A program made the translations under genes and the position numbers. A model generated the notes under the pieces. The model saw nothing but the letters and a program-made list of their open reading frames with translations. It was not told where the DNA came from and ran no database searches. A DNA stretch of 32,853 nt, from NCBI GenBank assembly GCA_020073615.1, contig JAIQEX010000077.1:1-32853 (forward strand), written 5' to 3'. This document shows, piece after piece, positions 15,657 through 24,264 of this stretch (its first letter is position 1; the number at the start of each line of letters is the position of its first letter). The DNA is from Terriglobia bacterium. Its GTDB lineage: Bacteria > Acidobacteriota > Terriglobia > Bryobacterales > Bryobacteraceae.

Positions 15657-16278
15657 CTTTCGCCCCCGCTTCCGAGCCGTGCACCTTCGCTTTGACGAAC
15701 TCCATCTCGGTCTGCTTGGGTATCCCGGGCTCGAAACAGCGGCGGCAGCGGGCTTCGTACATGTCCGAGGCGCCCACCACGATCAGGTCGTCGGAGCCGC
15801 GCAGGCGTTGCGTGTGCTTGGCGGGGTTGCCGCAGCGCACGCAGATGGCCAGCGTCTTGGTGATCGATTCGGAGAGCGCCAGCAGGTCGGGAATGGGGGC
15901 GAACGGGCGGCCCAGGTAGTCGGTGTCGAGGCCCGAGACGATCACCTGCTTGCCGCTGTCGGCCAGGCGCTGCGCCACCTCCACCAGTTGCGGGCCCATG
16001 AAGTTGGCTTCGTCGATGCCCACCACTTCCGAGCGCCAGTCGATGCGCGCGGTGATATCGGCGGCGGAATCGATCACCTGCGAATGCATGCGCAGGTCGC
16101 CGTGGGAGACGATTTCGTCGTCCGAGTAGCGGTTGTCGATGGCCGGCTTGAACACCTCCACGCGCTTGCGCGCGATCATGGCGCGGCGCAGGCGGCGGAT
16201 CAACTCCTCGCTCTTGCCCGAGAACATCGGCCCGCATATCACTTCGATCCATCCCACATTGCCCGTGATGATGTCCAT
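15652..16278 (-). CDS. tdk: Thymidine kinase (type II)
   Basis: 208 residues; phosphorylates thymidine in the salvage pathway. The P-loop GPMFSGKS is at 16-23, the Walker B/catalytic DEANFM at 89-94, and the lid domain has the zinc cysteines Cys146, Cys149, Cys178 and Cys181. These features and the length are those of the small tetrameric TK1-like enzymes. The gene is divergent from the M16 peptidase operon with a 110-bp spacer. Confidence 0.96.
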   Translation of the reverse strand: MDIITGNVGWIEVICGPMFSGKSEELIRRLRRAMIARKRVEVFKPAIDNRYSDDEIVSHGDLRMHSQVIDSAADITARIDWRSEVVGIDEANFMGPQLVEVAQRLADSGKQVIVSGLDTDYLGRPFAPIPDLLALSESITKTLAICVRCGNPAKHTQRLRGSDDLIVVGASDMYEARCRRCFEPGIPKQTEMEFVKAKVHGSEAGAKA

Positions 16279-16377
16279 AGGAACCGTTCAGCATGGCACA
16301 ACGGGAGGGCGGAATCCAGTAGCGGCGATCCGGGAGCCAGCGGTCGGAAATTGCCGCTATACTGGTTAGACACACAG

Positions 16378-16388
16378 AAGGAGGTTCC
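16378..16388 (+). promoter_or_regulatory. Strong ribosome site for a TTG start
   Basis: AAGGAGGT (16378-16385) matches the anti-Shine-Dalgarno sequence perfectly and sits 3 nt ahead of the TTG at 16389. This decides the start of the first M16 gene, since the next in-frame ATG falls inside the signal peptide. Confidence 0.75.
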
Positions 16389-17753
16389 TTGAAACCATTT
16401 GTTGCGGTCTTGCTGGCCGCCACGGGGATGGCCTTTGCCCAGCAGGCCCCCTCAAAGCTGCCGCCGGTGAAATTCACCGACACGACTCTCGACAACGGGC
16501 TTCGGGTGATCATCGCCGAAGACCATTTCGCGCCCGTATACGGCATCGCCGTCAGTTATAAGGTCGGCTCCCGGGACGAGCGCCAGGGGCGCACCGGGTT
16601 CGCGCACCTGTTCGAGCACATGATGTTCAAGGGCTCGGAAAACGTGGGCCCCGGCGAGCACTTCTACCTCGTCTTCACCAAGGGCGGCAGCATGAACGGC
16701 ACCACCAACAACGACCGCACGGTGTACTTCGAAGTGATGCCCAAGAACCAGCTCGACCTCGGCCTGTTCATGGAGGCCGACCGCATGCACTCACTGGCCA
16801 TCACCAAGGACAACCTGGAGAACCAGCGGCAGGCGGTCAAGGAGGAGCGGCGCCTGGGCGTGGACAACCAGCCCTACGGCCAGACCTTCGAGAAGATGGA
16901 CGAGCTGGTGTATGACAACTTCGCCTACCACCACTCGGTGATCGGCTCGATGGCCGACCTGGACGCCGCGTCGGTGGCGGACGTGCAGCAGTTCTTCAAG
17001 ACGTATTACGCGCCCAATAACGCGGTCCTGGCGCTGGCGGGCGATCTGGACACCAAGGAGACGCTGGCCAAGGTGAAGAAGTACTTCGGCGCCATTCCGC
17101 GGCAAGAAGCGCCCAAGCCGGTGGACCTCTCCGAGCCGGAGAAGAAAGAGGAGCGGCGATATAAGATCGACGACAAGCTGGCGCGCGTGCCGCGCATCGA
17201 TATGGCGTACCGCATTCCCGCCGTGACCGACGCCGACGGCGTGGCGCTCTCGGTGGCGACATCGATTCTGGGCGGCGGGCAGAGCTCGCGCCTGTACCAG
17301 AAGCTGGTGAAGGAGAAGGAAGTCGCGGTGCAGGTGTTCTGCGGTGTCGATGGGCGGGCCGGACCGTCCAAGTTTCAGGTGATCGCCCTGGTGCGGCCCG
17401 GAAAGAACCCGCAGGACGTGGAGAACCTGATCACCGAGGAAATCGCCAAACTGAACGCCGAGCCGGTCACCGATCGGGAGTTGCAACGCGCCCGCACGGG
17501 GATTCGCCGGGGCATGGTTACCTCACGGGAGAGCGCGCTCAATACGGCCATCACGCTGGCCGACGACACGGCTCTGTTCAACGATCCCAACCGCATCAAC
17601 ACGGCATCCGAGAAGCGCTTGGCCGTCACCGCGGCCGACATCCAAAAAGCCGCCCAGAAATACTTGCGGACCGCCAACCGCGTCGTCGTCGTCAGCATCC
17701 CGGCAGGGGCGCCGCCCGCCGCGCCGCCGCCCGCGCCCAAGCTGGAGAAATGA
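16389..17753 (+). CDS. M16-family zinc peptidase, catalytic subunit
   Basis: 454-residue exported peptidase with a TTG start. A signal peptide covers about residues 1-18 (ending Ala-Phe-Ala-Gln). The inverted zinc motif HLFEH is at 73-77 and the downstream ligand Glu lies in KEERR near 152. NGTTNNDRTVYFE near 103 is typical of bacterial M16B proteins. The second half, with QSSRLYQKLVKEKEVAV, is the non-catalytic M16C domain. The adjacent gene encodes a partner lacking the zinc motif, so the two probably assemble into a heterodimer that degrades peptides in the periplasm. The gap to the partner gene is 10 nt. Confidence 0.92.
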   Translation: MKPFVAVLLAATGMAFAQQAPSKLPPVKFTDTTLDNGLRVIIAEDHFAPVYGIAVSYKVGSRDERQGRTGFAHLFEHMMFKGSENVGPGEHFYLVFTKGGSMNGTTNNDRTVYFEVMPKNQLDLGLFMEADRMHSLAITKDNLENQRQAVKEERRLGVDNQPYGQTFEKMDELVYDNFAYHHSVIGSMADLDAASVADVQQFFKTYYAPNNAVLALAGDLDTKETLAKVKKYFGAIPRQEAPKPVDLSEPEKKEERRYKIDDKLARVPRIDMAYRIPAVTDADGVALSVATSILGGGQSSRLYQKLVKEKEVAVQVFCGVDGRAGPSKFQVIALVRPGKNPQDVENLITEEIAKLNAEPVTDRELQRARTGIRRGMVTSRESALNTAITLADDTALFNDPNRINTASEKRLAVTAADIQKAAQKYLRTANRVVVVSIPAGAPPAAPPPAPKLEK

Positions 17754-17763
17754 GGAGACTGCC

Positions 17764-19206
17764 ATGAGAAAACGATTCGTGCTCTTATTCGCGATCGCGG
17801 CCCTCGCAGCCGCGCAGACGCCGCCGCAGGGGCAGCCCGCGCAGTCCCTGAAGGGCGTGGTCCGTCTTAATAAGGCGCCGGTGTCGAACTCCGTGCTGGC
17901 GGTGAAGCTGCCGCGGGCGGTGGAGCGCAAGCTGGCCAACGGCGCGAAACTGCTCGTAGTGGAGAGCCACCGCGTGCCCACCATCACGTTCCGCATGACG
18001 ATTCCCTCCGGCGACCTGCGCGATCCTGAAGGACTGCCGGGCGTGGCCACGGCCACCGCGGCCCTGATCCAGCTCGGGACCAAGACCCGTTCCGCGAAAG
18101 ACATCGCCGACGCCGCAGCCGATCTCGGCGCCACGGTAGCGATCAATGTGGGTGCGGAGAACGGCTTCGTCGCGGTGAGCGCTCTCACCGAAAACTTCGA
18201 CGCCGCGCTGGCCATCCTCACCGACGAGCTGCTCAACCCCACCTTCCCGCAGGACGAGCTCGACAAGTGGAAGACCCGGCAGCGGGCCGCCATCGAACAG
18301 AGCAAGTCCCAGCCGGGTTCTCTGGCGAACGAGCGCCTCATGAAGGTCCTCTACCCTGGCGACGCGCGCCGCTTTACCCGCCCGACGGTGGAGTCGCTGG
18401 GCAAGATCACGCGCGACGACCTGATCGCGCACTACAAGAAGTATTACGTGCCCTCCGGGGAATGGGCCGGCATTGCCGGGGACATCACCCCGCAGCAGGC
18501 CGTGGCCAAGCTGGATAAGGCGCTGGGCGAATGGAAGGGTGGACCGATGGAGCGTGCCGCGCTGCCGCTTCCGGCGCCCATCGCCGAGAAAAAGGTCTAC
18601 CTGATCCCGCGGCCCAACTCCGTACAGACGATGCTGTTTGTGGCGAACCTCGCCATTGACCGCACCAGCCCGGACTACATCCCCTGCATGGTGCTGAATC
18701 AGGTGCTCGGCGCGGGACCCTCCTCGCGGCTGTTCCGGAATATCCGCGAGGAGAAGGGCTACACCTACGGCATCGGATCGTTCTTCAGCGCCTCGCACAC
18801 GCTCAATTATTTCGGCGCCAATACGTCGGTGCGCACCGAGGTGACCGAGCCGGCGCTGGCCGAGCTGCTCAAAGAGTTCGGCGATATCCGCGACCGGGCG
18901 GTCCCGGCGGGCGAGTTGGACGACGCCAAGAGCGCGATCGTGGCCAGCTTCGTGCTCGGCCTGGAACGCTCGGGGAGCGTGCTCGGGAGCTGGATGACGC
19001 AGCGCGAATACGGCTTCCCGGAGGATTACTGGGACACCTACGCCGCCAAGGTTTCGGCCGTGACCGCGGACGATATCCAGCGAGTGGCGAAGAAGTACAT
19101 CCCGCTCGGCAACGTGCAGATCATCGCCGTGGGCGACGCCTCGAAGATCGGCGAGCTGCTGAAGAAGTTCGGACCGGTGGAGGAAGCTCCGCCGGACGCG
19201 AATTAG
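17764..19206 (+). CDS. M16-family peptidase-like protein, non-catalytic partner
   Basis: 480 residues with signal peptide (about 1-17, LAAAQ). The M16 fold is recognisable through ERKLANGAKLLVVESHRVPT, GPSSRLFRNIREEKGYTYGI near 318 and the C-terminal repeat. Where the active subunit has HxxEH, this protein has VATAT (about 94-98), so it cannot bind catalytic zinc. Such active/inactive pairs parallel mitochondrial processing peptidase and several bacterial heterodimers; the inactive chain usually supplies the substrate-binding glycine-rich loop. GAGGAG precedes the ATG. Cotranscribed with the catalytic gene. Confidence 0.9.
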   Translation: MRKRFVLLFAIAALAAAQTPPQGQPAQSLKGVVRLNKAPVSNSVLAVKLPRAVERKLANGAKLLVVESHRVPTITFRMTIPSGDLRDPEGLPGVATATAALIQLGTKTRSAKDIADAAADLGATVAINVGAENGFVAVSALTENFDAALAILTDELLNPTFPQDELDKWKTRQRAAIEQSKSQPGSLANERLMKVLYPGDARRFTRPTVESLGKITRDDLIAHYKKYYVPSGEWAGIAGDITPQQAVAKLDKALGEWKGGPMERAALPLPAPIAEKKVYLIPRPNSVQTMLFVANLAIDRTSPDYIPCMVLNQVLGAGPSSRLFRNIREEKGYTYGIGSFFSASHTLNYFGANTSVRTEVTEPALAELLKEFGDIRDRAVPAGELDDAKSAIVASFVLGLERSGSVLGSWMTQREYGFPEDYWDTYAAKVSAVTADDIQRVAKKYIPLGNVQIIAVGDASKIGELLKKFGPVEEAPPDAN

Positions 19207-19232
19207 AGCGGGGCGGCCTACTCCATTGGCTC

Positions 19233-19273
19233 TTGACTCCCGCCGGCCATCCATTGTAAGTTACTTAGGTAAC
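19233..19273 (+). promoter_or_regulatory. Promoter and overlapping operator ahead of padR
   Basis: TTGACT (19233-19238) and TGTAAG (19255-19260) are spaced by 16 bp. The imperfect palindrome GTTACTTAGGTAAC (19260-19273, six of seven pairs complementary) begins at the last base of the -10 and covers the start region, where a dimeric PadR repressor would block transcription. It is probably an autoregulatory site for the padR-permease operon. Confidence 0.65.
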
Positions 19274-19295
19274 GATTGTCGATGGCTTAGGCATC

Positions 19296-19625
19296 ATGAG
19301 CAAATCCTCCGACCTGATTCAGGGCACTCTGGACCTCCTGATTCTGAAGACGATCTCGCTCGAGCCGAAGCACGGCTGGGCCATCGCCAAACGCATCCAG
19401 CAAGTGAGTAACGAGGTCCTGCAAGTGACGCAGGGCGCGCTCTACCCGGCGCTCCACCGCCTGGAACAGCAAGGTTGGATCCGCGCCGAATGGCGCGCCA
19501 GCGAAACCGGCCGCGAGGCCAAATTCTATGCGCTGACAAGAGCCGGGCGCGCGCAGCTCGAACGGGAGCTGGCGCAATGGGAGCGCCTGTCCGACGCCGT
19601 GCGCCTGGTCATCCGCACGGTTTAG
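19296..19625 (+). CDS. PadR-family transcriptional regulator
   Basis: 109 residues, a short one-domain PadR protein. It starts with the acidobacterial-type sequence LIQGTLDLLILKTISLEPKH, contains the winged helix with TQGALYPALHRLEQQGWI, and ends with a helix for dimerisation. It likely represses itself and the downstream permease gene, which begins 10 nt after its stop with a ribosome site overlapping the stop codon. The inducer is unknown. Confidence 0.93.
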   Translation: MSKSSDLIQGTLDLLILKTISLEPKHGWAIAKRIQQVSNEVLQVTQGALYPALHRLEQQGWIRAEWRASETGREAKFYALTRAGRAQLERELAQWERLSDAVRLVIRTV

Positions 19626-19635
19626 GAGCATCGCC

Positions 19636-22311
19636 ATGGCGCGCTGGTTCGACATCGTCCGCCTGTGGCTCCGGTCGCTGATGCGCAGGGGCCGCGTGGA
19701 GCGCGAGCTCGACCGCGAGCTGCGCTTCCACCTGGACCGGCAGACGGAGGAAAACATCGCCGCCGGCATGCCGCCAGAACAGGCGCGCCGCGCCGCTTTG
19801 CGCGGCCTCGGCGGCCTTGCTTATATAGAGGAGGAATGCCGCGATATGCGCCGCACCGCTTTGCTGGAGACCTTCTGGTACGACCTGCGCTACTCTTGCC
19901 GCACGCTCGGCCGCAGTCCCGGATTCGCGGCGGTGATCGTCCTCACCCTGGCGCTCAGCATCGGCGCCAACAGCGCCATCTTCAGCGCCATCGAGGGCGT
20001 GCTGCTGCGGCCCCTGCCCTACCCGGAGCAGAATCGCATCGTCCGCTTCTTCCTGAGCAGTGCGGCGTACCCGAAGTTCCCGGTCAACGCATTCGACTTC
20101 CTCGATTTCCGCGCGCGCAATCGCTCGTTCGGCTCCATGGCCGTCATGAGCCGCGCCGATATGCAGCTCTCCGGCACGGGCGAGCCGGAGTGGCTTACCG
20201 GCTTCCGCGTCAGCTCCGGCTATTTTCGCGTGCTCGGGTTGCGTCCGCTGCGCGGCCGGGAATTCGACACGCGCGACGAGTTGCCGGGCAACGAACGCGT
20301 GGCCATCCTGAGCCACCGGCTGTGGCGCGCGCGCTTCGGCGCCGACTCCGGCATCCTCGGCCGGAAGCTCCTGCTGGACGGGCGGCCGTTCACCGTGGTG
20401 GGCGTGATGCCGCCCGAAATGCGGCATCCCGGCAATGAGTATCGGCCGGTAGTCTACGGCGATACCGTGGACCTGTGGTGGCCGTTCACCTTTGAAGGCA
20501 ATCCCAACCAGCGCGGCTCACACTACATCGAGGGCATCGGGCGGCTGAAGAGCGGAGTGCCGCCCACGCAGGCCGATGCGGAAATGAATGCCATCATGGC
20601 GCAACTGGCGCGCGAGCATCCCGACAACGACCGCGGCTGGCGCGTCCTGGTGATTCCGTTGTATAGGGAAATCGTGGGCACTGCCCCGCGTCTGCTGATG
20701 GTGCTGCTGGGCGCGGTGGCGCTGGTGCTGCTGATCGCCTGCGCCAATGCGGCGAACCTGCTGCTGGCGCGGGCCACCGGGCGGCAGCAGGAGATCGCCG
20801 TGCGCCTGGCGCTGGGCGCGGCGCGCTCCCGCCTGGTCCGCCAGATGCTCACCGAAAGCGCGCTCATCTCCGTGCTGGGCGGCGCCGCCGGCGCCATCGT
20901 CGCCACCCTGGGCGTCAAGGCGCTGGCCGCCATGCTGCCCGGCGGCTTCCCGCGCGGGCACGACATTCACGTCAACGCGGCCGTCTTCACGTTCACGCTG
21001 GTGGTCGCGCTCTCGACCGGCATTCTCTTCGGCCTGGTGCCCGCACTCCAGGCGTCGCGTCCCGATCTCCGCCAGAGCTTGCGCGGAAGCGGCCGCGGCG
21101 TCACCGGCGGCGGGCGCCATCTGCGCCTGCGGAACTCGCTGGTGGTGGCCGAGGTGAGCCTGGCCTGCGTGCTCCTCATCGGCGCCGGCCTGATGCTGCG
21201 CAGCTTCGTGAACCTCCTGCGCGCCGATCCCGGCTTCCACCCCGAACAGGTTCTCACGGCGGGCATCGCGCTTCCCGAGGAGACGTACGGCACCCGCAAG
21301 TCCTTGAGGCGCTTTTACGACCAGCTTGCCGCCCGGCTCGGCTCTCTTCCGGCGGTGGGTGCCGCCGGCCTCGGGACCGACCTTCCCTGGACCGGCTACG
21401 ACGACAATCTGGGCGGCTTCCAGATCGAAGGCAAGCAGCCTCCGCCGAACGAGCACTTTCACGCGCGCTACCACGCCGCCAGCCCCGATTATTTTCGCGC
21501 CCTCGGCATTCCGCTTCTCCGCGGGCGGTTTTTCACCGATGCCGACGCCGCCGAAACCCCGCAGGTCTTGATCGTCAACCGGGCCATGGCGCAGCGGTAT
21601 TGGCCTGGCGAAGATGTCATCGGCAAACGCATCAACTTCTTCGAAGATCATCCGAAAGACAAGGATTGGAGCACCATTGTGGGCGTGGTGGGCGACGTGA
21701 AGGACACTCCGGAAAAGAGCGCCGCGGCGCCCGCCTTCTGGTGGCCTTTGCGGCAGATGCCGTTCGGCTTCGCCGTGATGACGATTGCCGTGCGTGCGAA
21801 ATCCGATCCGGCCCCGCTGGCCGCCGCCGTGCGTCATACCGTGGGCGACCTCGATCCCGCGCTGGCTATCGCCGACGTCCGCCTCATGCACCAGATCGCC
21901 GACGCGTCGGTGTCCACGCCCCGTTTCACGCTCTTCCTGGTAGGCCTGTTCGCCCTGCTGGCCGTCGCGCTGGCGGCCATCGGAACCTACGGCGTGGTCT
22001 CCTATTCGGTGAACCAGCGGACGCACGAATTTGGCATGCGGGTGGCCCTTGGCGCCACGCCGTGCGACGTGCTGCGCCTGGTGCTCGGGCAGGGCGTGAA
22101 ACTGGCGGCGGGCGGCGTGGCGATCGGCGTGGTGTGTGCGCTGGCGCTCGCGCGCGTGCTGCGCAGCCTGCTCTACGAGGTGAGCGCGGCCGATCCGCTG
22201 ACCTTCGCCACTGTTGCCTCCGCCGCTCTCGCCATCGCCCTGCTGGCCTGTTATCTGCCGGCGCGCCGCGCCACCCGCGCCGATCCCGCCGTGGCCCTGC
22301 GCGCCGAATGA
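19636..22311 (+). CDS. ADOP-type ABC permease (MacB/FtsX-like)
   Basis: 891 residues. The cytoplasmic N-terminus (about 1-75) has the ELDRELRFHLDRQTEENIAAGM signature of ADOP permeases. Two MacB-type halves follow: TM near 96-115 (LTLALSIGANSAIF), a periplasmic core domain, and an FtsX block with TMs near 353-380, 410-430, 450-470 and 510-530; then a second core and a final three-TM FtsX block (about 755-885) ending PARRATRADPAVALR. The protein thus duplicates the FtsX unit. No ATPase gene is adjacent, so its ATPase must be elsewhere. Such proteins are thought to work in efflux or lipoprotein-like mechanotransmission; the substrate is unknown. Regulated with padR. Confidence 0.92.
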   Translation: MARWFDIVRLWLRSLMRRGRVERELDRELRFHLDRQTEENIAAGMPPEQARRAALRGLGGLAYIEEECRDMRRTALLETFWYDLRYSCRTLGRSPGFAAVIVLTLALSIGANSAIFSAIEGVLLRPLPYPEQNRIVRFFLSSAAYPKFPVNAFDFLDFRARNRSFGSMAVMSRADMQLSGTGEPEWLTGFRVSSGYFRVLGLRPLRGREFDTRDELPGNERVAILSHRLWRARFGADSGILGRKLLLDGRPFTVVGVMPPEMRHPGNEYRPVVYGDTVDLWWPFTFEGNPNQRGSHYIEGIGRLKSGVPPTQADAEMNAIMAQLAREHPDNDRGWRVLVIPLYREIVGTAPRLLMVLLGAVALVLLIACANAANLLLARATGRQQEIAVRLALGAARSRLVRQMLTESALISVLGGAAGAIVATLGVKALAAMLPGGFPRGHDIHVNAAVFTFTLVVALSTGILFGLVPALQASRPDLRQSLRGSGRGVTGGGRHLRLRNSLVVAEVSLACVLLIGAGLMLRSFVNLLRADPGFHPEQVLTAGIALPEETYGTRKSLRRFYDQLAARLGSLPAVGAAGLGTDLPWTGYDDNLGGFQIEGKQPPPNEHFHARYHAASPDYFRALGIPLLRGRFFTDADAAETPQVLIVNRAMAQRYWPGEDVIGKRINFFEDHPKDKDWSTIVGVVGDVKDTPEKSAAAPAFWWPLRQMPFGFAVMTIAVRAKSDPAPLAAAVRHTVGDLDPALAIADVRLMHQIADASVSTPRFTLFLVGLFALLAVALAAIGTYGVVSYSVNQRTHEFGMRVALGATPCDVLRLVLGQGVKLAAGGVAIGVVCALALARVLRSLLYEVSAADPLTFATVASAALAIALLACYLPARRATRADPAVALRAE

Positions 22312-22327
22312 GAGGCCCCGAAGCCGA

Positions 22328-22957
22328 TCAGCCCGCGGCCACTTCTCGCACTCTTTCCTCCAGCGCGTCCAGCGCCCCGTCGAAGAAGTGATCGCCCGCT
22401 TCGATCCACACCAGGCGCTTGGGTTCCGCGACTCTGGCATACAGCGCTTCGAACTCGCCGCGCGGCGCGTACTGGTCGTGTGTGCTCTGGAGGAATACCT
22501 TCGGCGCGCCGCACGTTTCGAGAAACCCCGCGCTGCCCTGTTGCGTGGAGAATCCCGCGGCCAGCAGCCAGCGCGCGCCATCCGTGGAACAGCCGAGCTC
22601 GGCAATCACGCGCGCGCCGAAGGAGAAGCCTGCCAGGGCGAATGGCAGCGCGGGATATCGCTCGCGCAGCCAGGAGAGGGCGGCGCGGGCGTCCTCGATT
22701 TCTCCGGCCGCGTGCCCGTACGTGCCCTCGCTTTGCCCCACCCCGCGAAAATTGAATCGCAATACCACGATGCCGGTGTGGCGCAAGCCGCGCGCCATGC
22801 GATAGACCACCTTGTTGTGCATGGTGCCGCCATAGAGGGGATGCGGATGGCACAGCACGGCGGCCAGGCGTGGCGGCGCGCCCTCCGGTTCTTCCAGCAG
22901 GCACTCCAGGCGGCCTGCGGCGCCGGCAACCCGGTGCGATTCGATGCGCCGCGGCAC
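22328..22957 (-). CDS. Alpha/beta hydrolase (COG2945-like)
   Basis: 209 residues. The fold is indicated by CHPHPLYGGTMHN near 36, RFNFRGVGQSEG near 67 and the nucleophile elbow GFSFG with Ser112; Asp161 (STHDQYAP) and His190 (GDHFF) complete the triad. No signal peptide. It begins with GTG 2 nt after the yajQ stop and is the last gene of the minus-strand operon. It is convergent with the ADOP permease gene (16-bp gap). Substrate unknown; esterase or peptidase activity is likely. Confidence 0.88.
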   Translation of the reverse strand: MPRRIESHRVAGAAGRLECLLEEPEGAPPRLAAVLCHPHPLYGGTMHNKVVYRMARGLRHTGIVVLRFNFRGVGQSEGTYGHAAGEIEDARAALSWLRERYPALPFALAGFSFGARVIAELGCSTDGARWLLAAGFSTQQGSAGFLETCGAPKVFLQSTHDQYAPRGEFEALYARVAEPKRLVWIEAGDHFFDGALDALEERVREVAAG

Positions 22958-22959
22958 AG

Positions 22960-23460
22960 TCAGTTGGTGCGATAGTTGATGAACTGCATGTCGATCCCGA
23001 AATCGGTCTCGCGCAGCAGCTTGATCACCGTCTGGAGCGTGTCGCGGTCGCGCCCGGCCACGCGCACGAAATCGCCCTGGATGGAGGCCTGCACCTTGAG
23101 CTTGCTGTCCTTGATCTTCTTGACGATCTCGCGCGCCTTCTCCGTGGTGATGCCCTGTTGGAGCGCGATTTCCTGCCGCACCGTGGAGCCGGCGGCGGGA
23201 ATGATTTCGCCGAAGGACAATCCCTTGAGGGGCACTTTGCGCTTGACCAGCTTGGACTCCAGGATGTCCACCACGGCCTTGAGCTTGAACTCGTCCTGGC
23301 TGGCGAGCACGATCTTGTTTTCTTTCTCGTTGAGCTCGATGGCGGAGTGGGAGTCCTTGAGGTCGTACCGCTGGTGGACCTCTTTGAGCGCCTGCTGCAC
23401 GGCGTTGAGCACCTCAGGCATTTCGATTTTGGAGACAACGTCAAAGGTATTGTCGGGCAT
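22960..23460 (-). CDS. yajQ: YajQ-family nucleotide-binding protein
   Basis: 166 residues, full length. It begins TFDVVSKIEMPEVLNAVQQA and contains KKIKDSKLKVQASIQGDFVR and ends FGIDMQFINYR, all conserved in YajQ. Family members bind c-di-GMP or other nucleotides (tested in Xanthomonas) and RNA. It lies 3 nt after the response regulator gene and 2 nt before the hydrolase gene. Confidence 0.95.
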   Translation of the reverse strand: MPDNTFDVVSKIEMPEVLNAVQQALKEVHQRYDLKDSHSAIELNEKENKIVLASQDEFKLKAVVDILESKLVKRKVPLKGLSFGEIIPAAGSTVRQEIALQQGITTEKAREIVKKIKDSKLKVQASIQGDFVRVAGRDRDTLQTVIKLLRETDFGIDMQFINYRTN

Positions 23461-23463
23461 AGT

Positions 23464-24264
23464 TCAGTCCGTAGGGTGGGCAGGCGGCTGGCCTTCGGGC
23501 GCGGGCTCCGGCTCCGCGGCCGGCGCTTCGGGCTCGGGGCGGCTGATCTGCAATCCGAGCATGGAACCGGAGCGAAGGCGCAAAGGGGTCACGCGGCGCA
23601 CGGACTCGAAGCGGGGCGCGGCCGGCGGCGGCGGCGCGGGTTGGGGGGCCTCGGGCTGGAGCGGCGCGGTAGCACCCTCGGCAGGATGCGCATCGGGATG
23701 CTGGGGGCGGAGCGCGAAGAGCACGCGGCGCGCAATCTCCTCCACCATCGTTTCCATGGATGCATCGAGCGCCACGGTCACGGCGGCGCGCACGTGTTCG
23801 GCGTCCACCACGGCGACGAAGGGCGCGGCGGGCACTTTCGCCTCGGGGGCCGCGGCGGCCGTTCCCGGCTGCGCCGCGCTCTCCGCGCGGTCCTTCGCGG
23901 CCGCTTCCGCCAGCGGTTTCACGGCGGCCAGCAGGGCGCTCGCTTCGAAGGGCTTCTTCAGGATGCCATCGGCTTCCACACGCTGCGAGTGCACTTCATC
24001 GAGCGGTTCCAGCACGCCCGCGGTGAGGATCACGCGCACGTGGCGGTGGCGCGGGCTCATTTTGAGGTACTGGCAGATTTCGTAGCCCGTGCGGCCGGGC
24101 ATCACGGTATCGGCCAGCACCACGTCGGGGTCCACATCGGCCAGACGGATCAGGGCGGAATCCGCATTGCTGACGGTGACGACTTCGTACCCCTCGTCGC
24201 TCAGGATGCGCTCGCCCATGCGCTGGGCGTGCGGGCTGTCGTCCACCAGCAGGATGCGGCTCAT
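23464..24264 (-). CDS. Response regulator with a long Ala/Pro-rich C-terminal region
   Basis: 266 residues. The receiver domain (1-118) is complete: acidic Asp8 and Asp9, phospho-acceptor Asp52 (VLADTVMPG), Thr81 and Lys104 (KKPF). There is no DNA-binding output domain. Residues about 120-266 are low-complexity Ala/Pro/Glu, broken by one conserved-looking helix at about 158-187 (VRAAVTVALDASMETMVEEI). The start codon overlaps the bamD-like stop as ATGA, so it is translationally coupled to it. The output mode is unknown; it may work by protein-protein contact. Confidence 0.85.
   Translation of the reverse strand: MSRILLVDDSPHAQRMGERILSDEGYEVVTVSNADSALIRLADVDPDVVLADTVMPGRTGYEICQYLKMSPRHRHVRVILTAGVLEPLDEVHSQRVEADGILKKPFEASALLAAVKPLAEAAAKDRAESAAQPGTAAAAPEAKVPAAPFVAVVDAEHVRAAVTVALDASMETMVEEIARRVLFALRPQHPDAHPAEGATAPLQPEAPQPAPPPPAAPRFESVRRVTPLRLRSGSMLGLQISRPEPEAPAAEPEPAPEGQPPAHPTD

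Noticed and set aside
17785-19254. 489-codon frame antisense to the second M16 gene
   Set aside because: Shadow of the real gene, low-complexity Arg/His/Gly text.
20518-22605. 695-codon minus-strand frame under the ADOP permease gene
   Set aside because: Covers the end of the hydrolase gene in another frame and the permease on the opposite strand; no recognisable protein.
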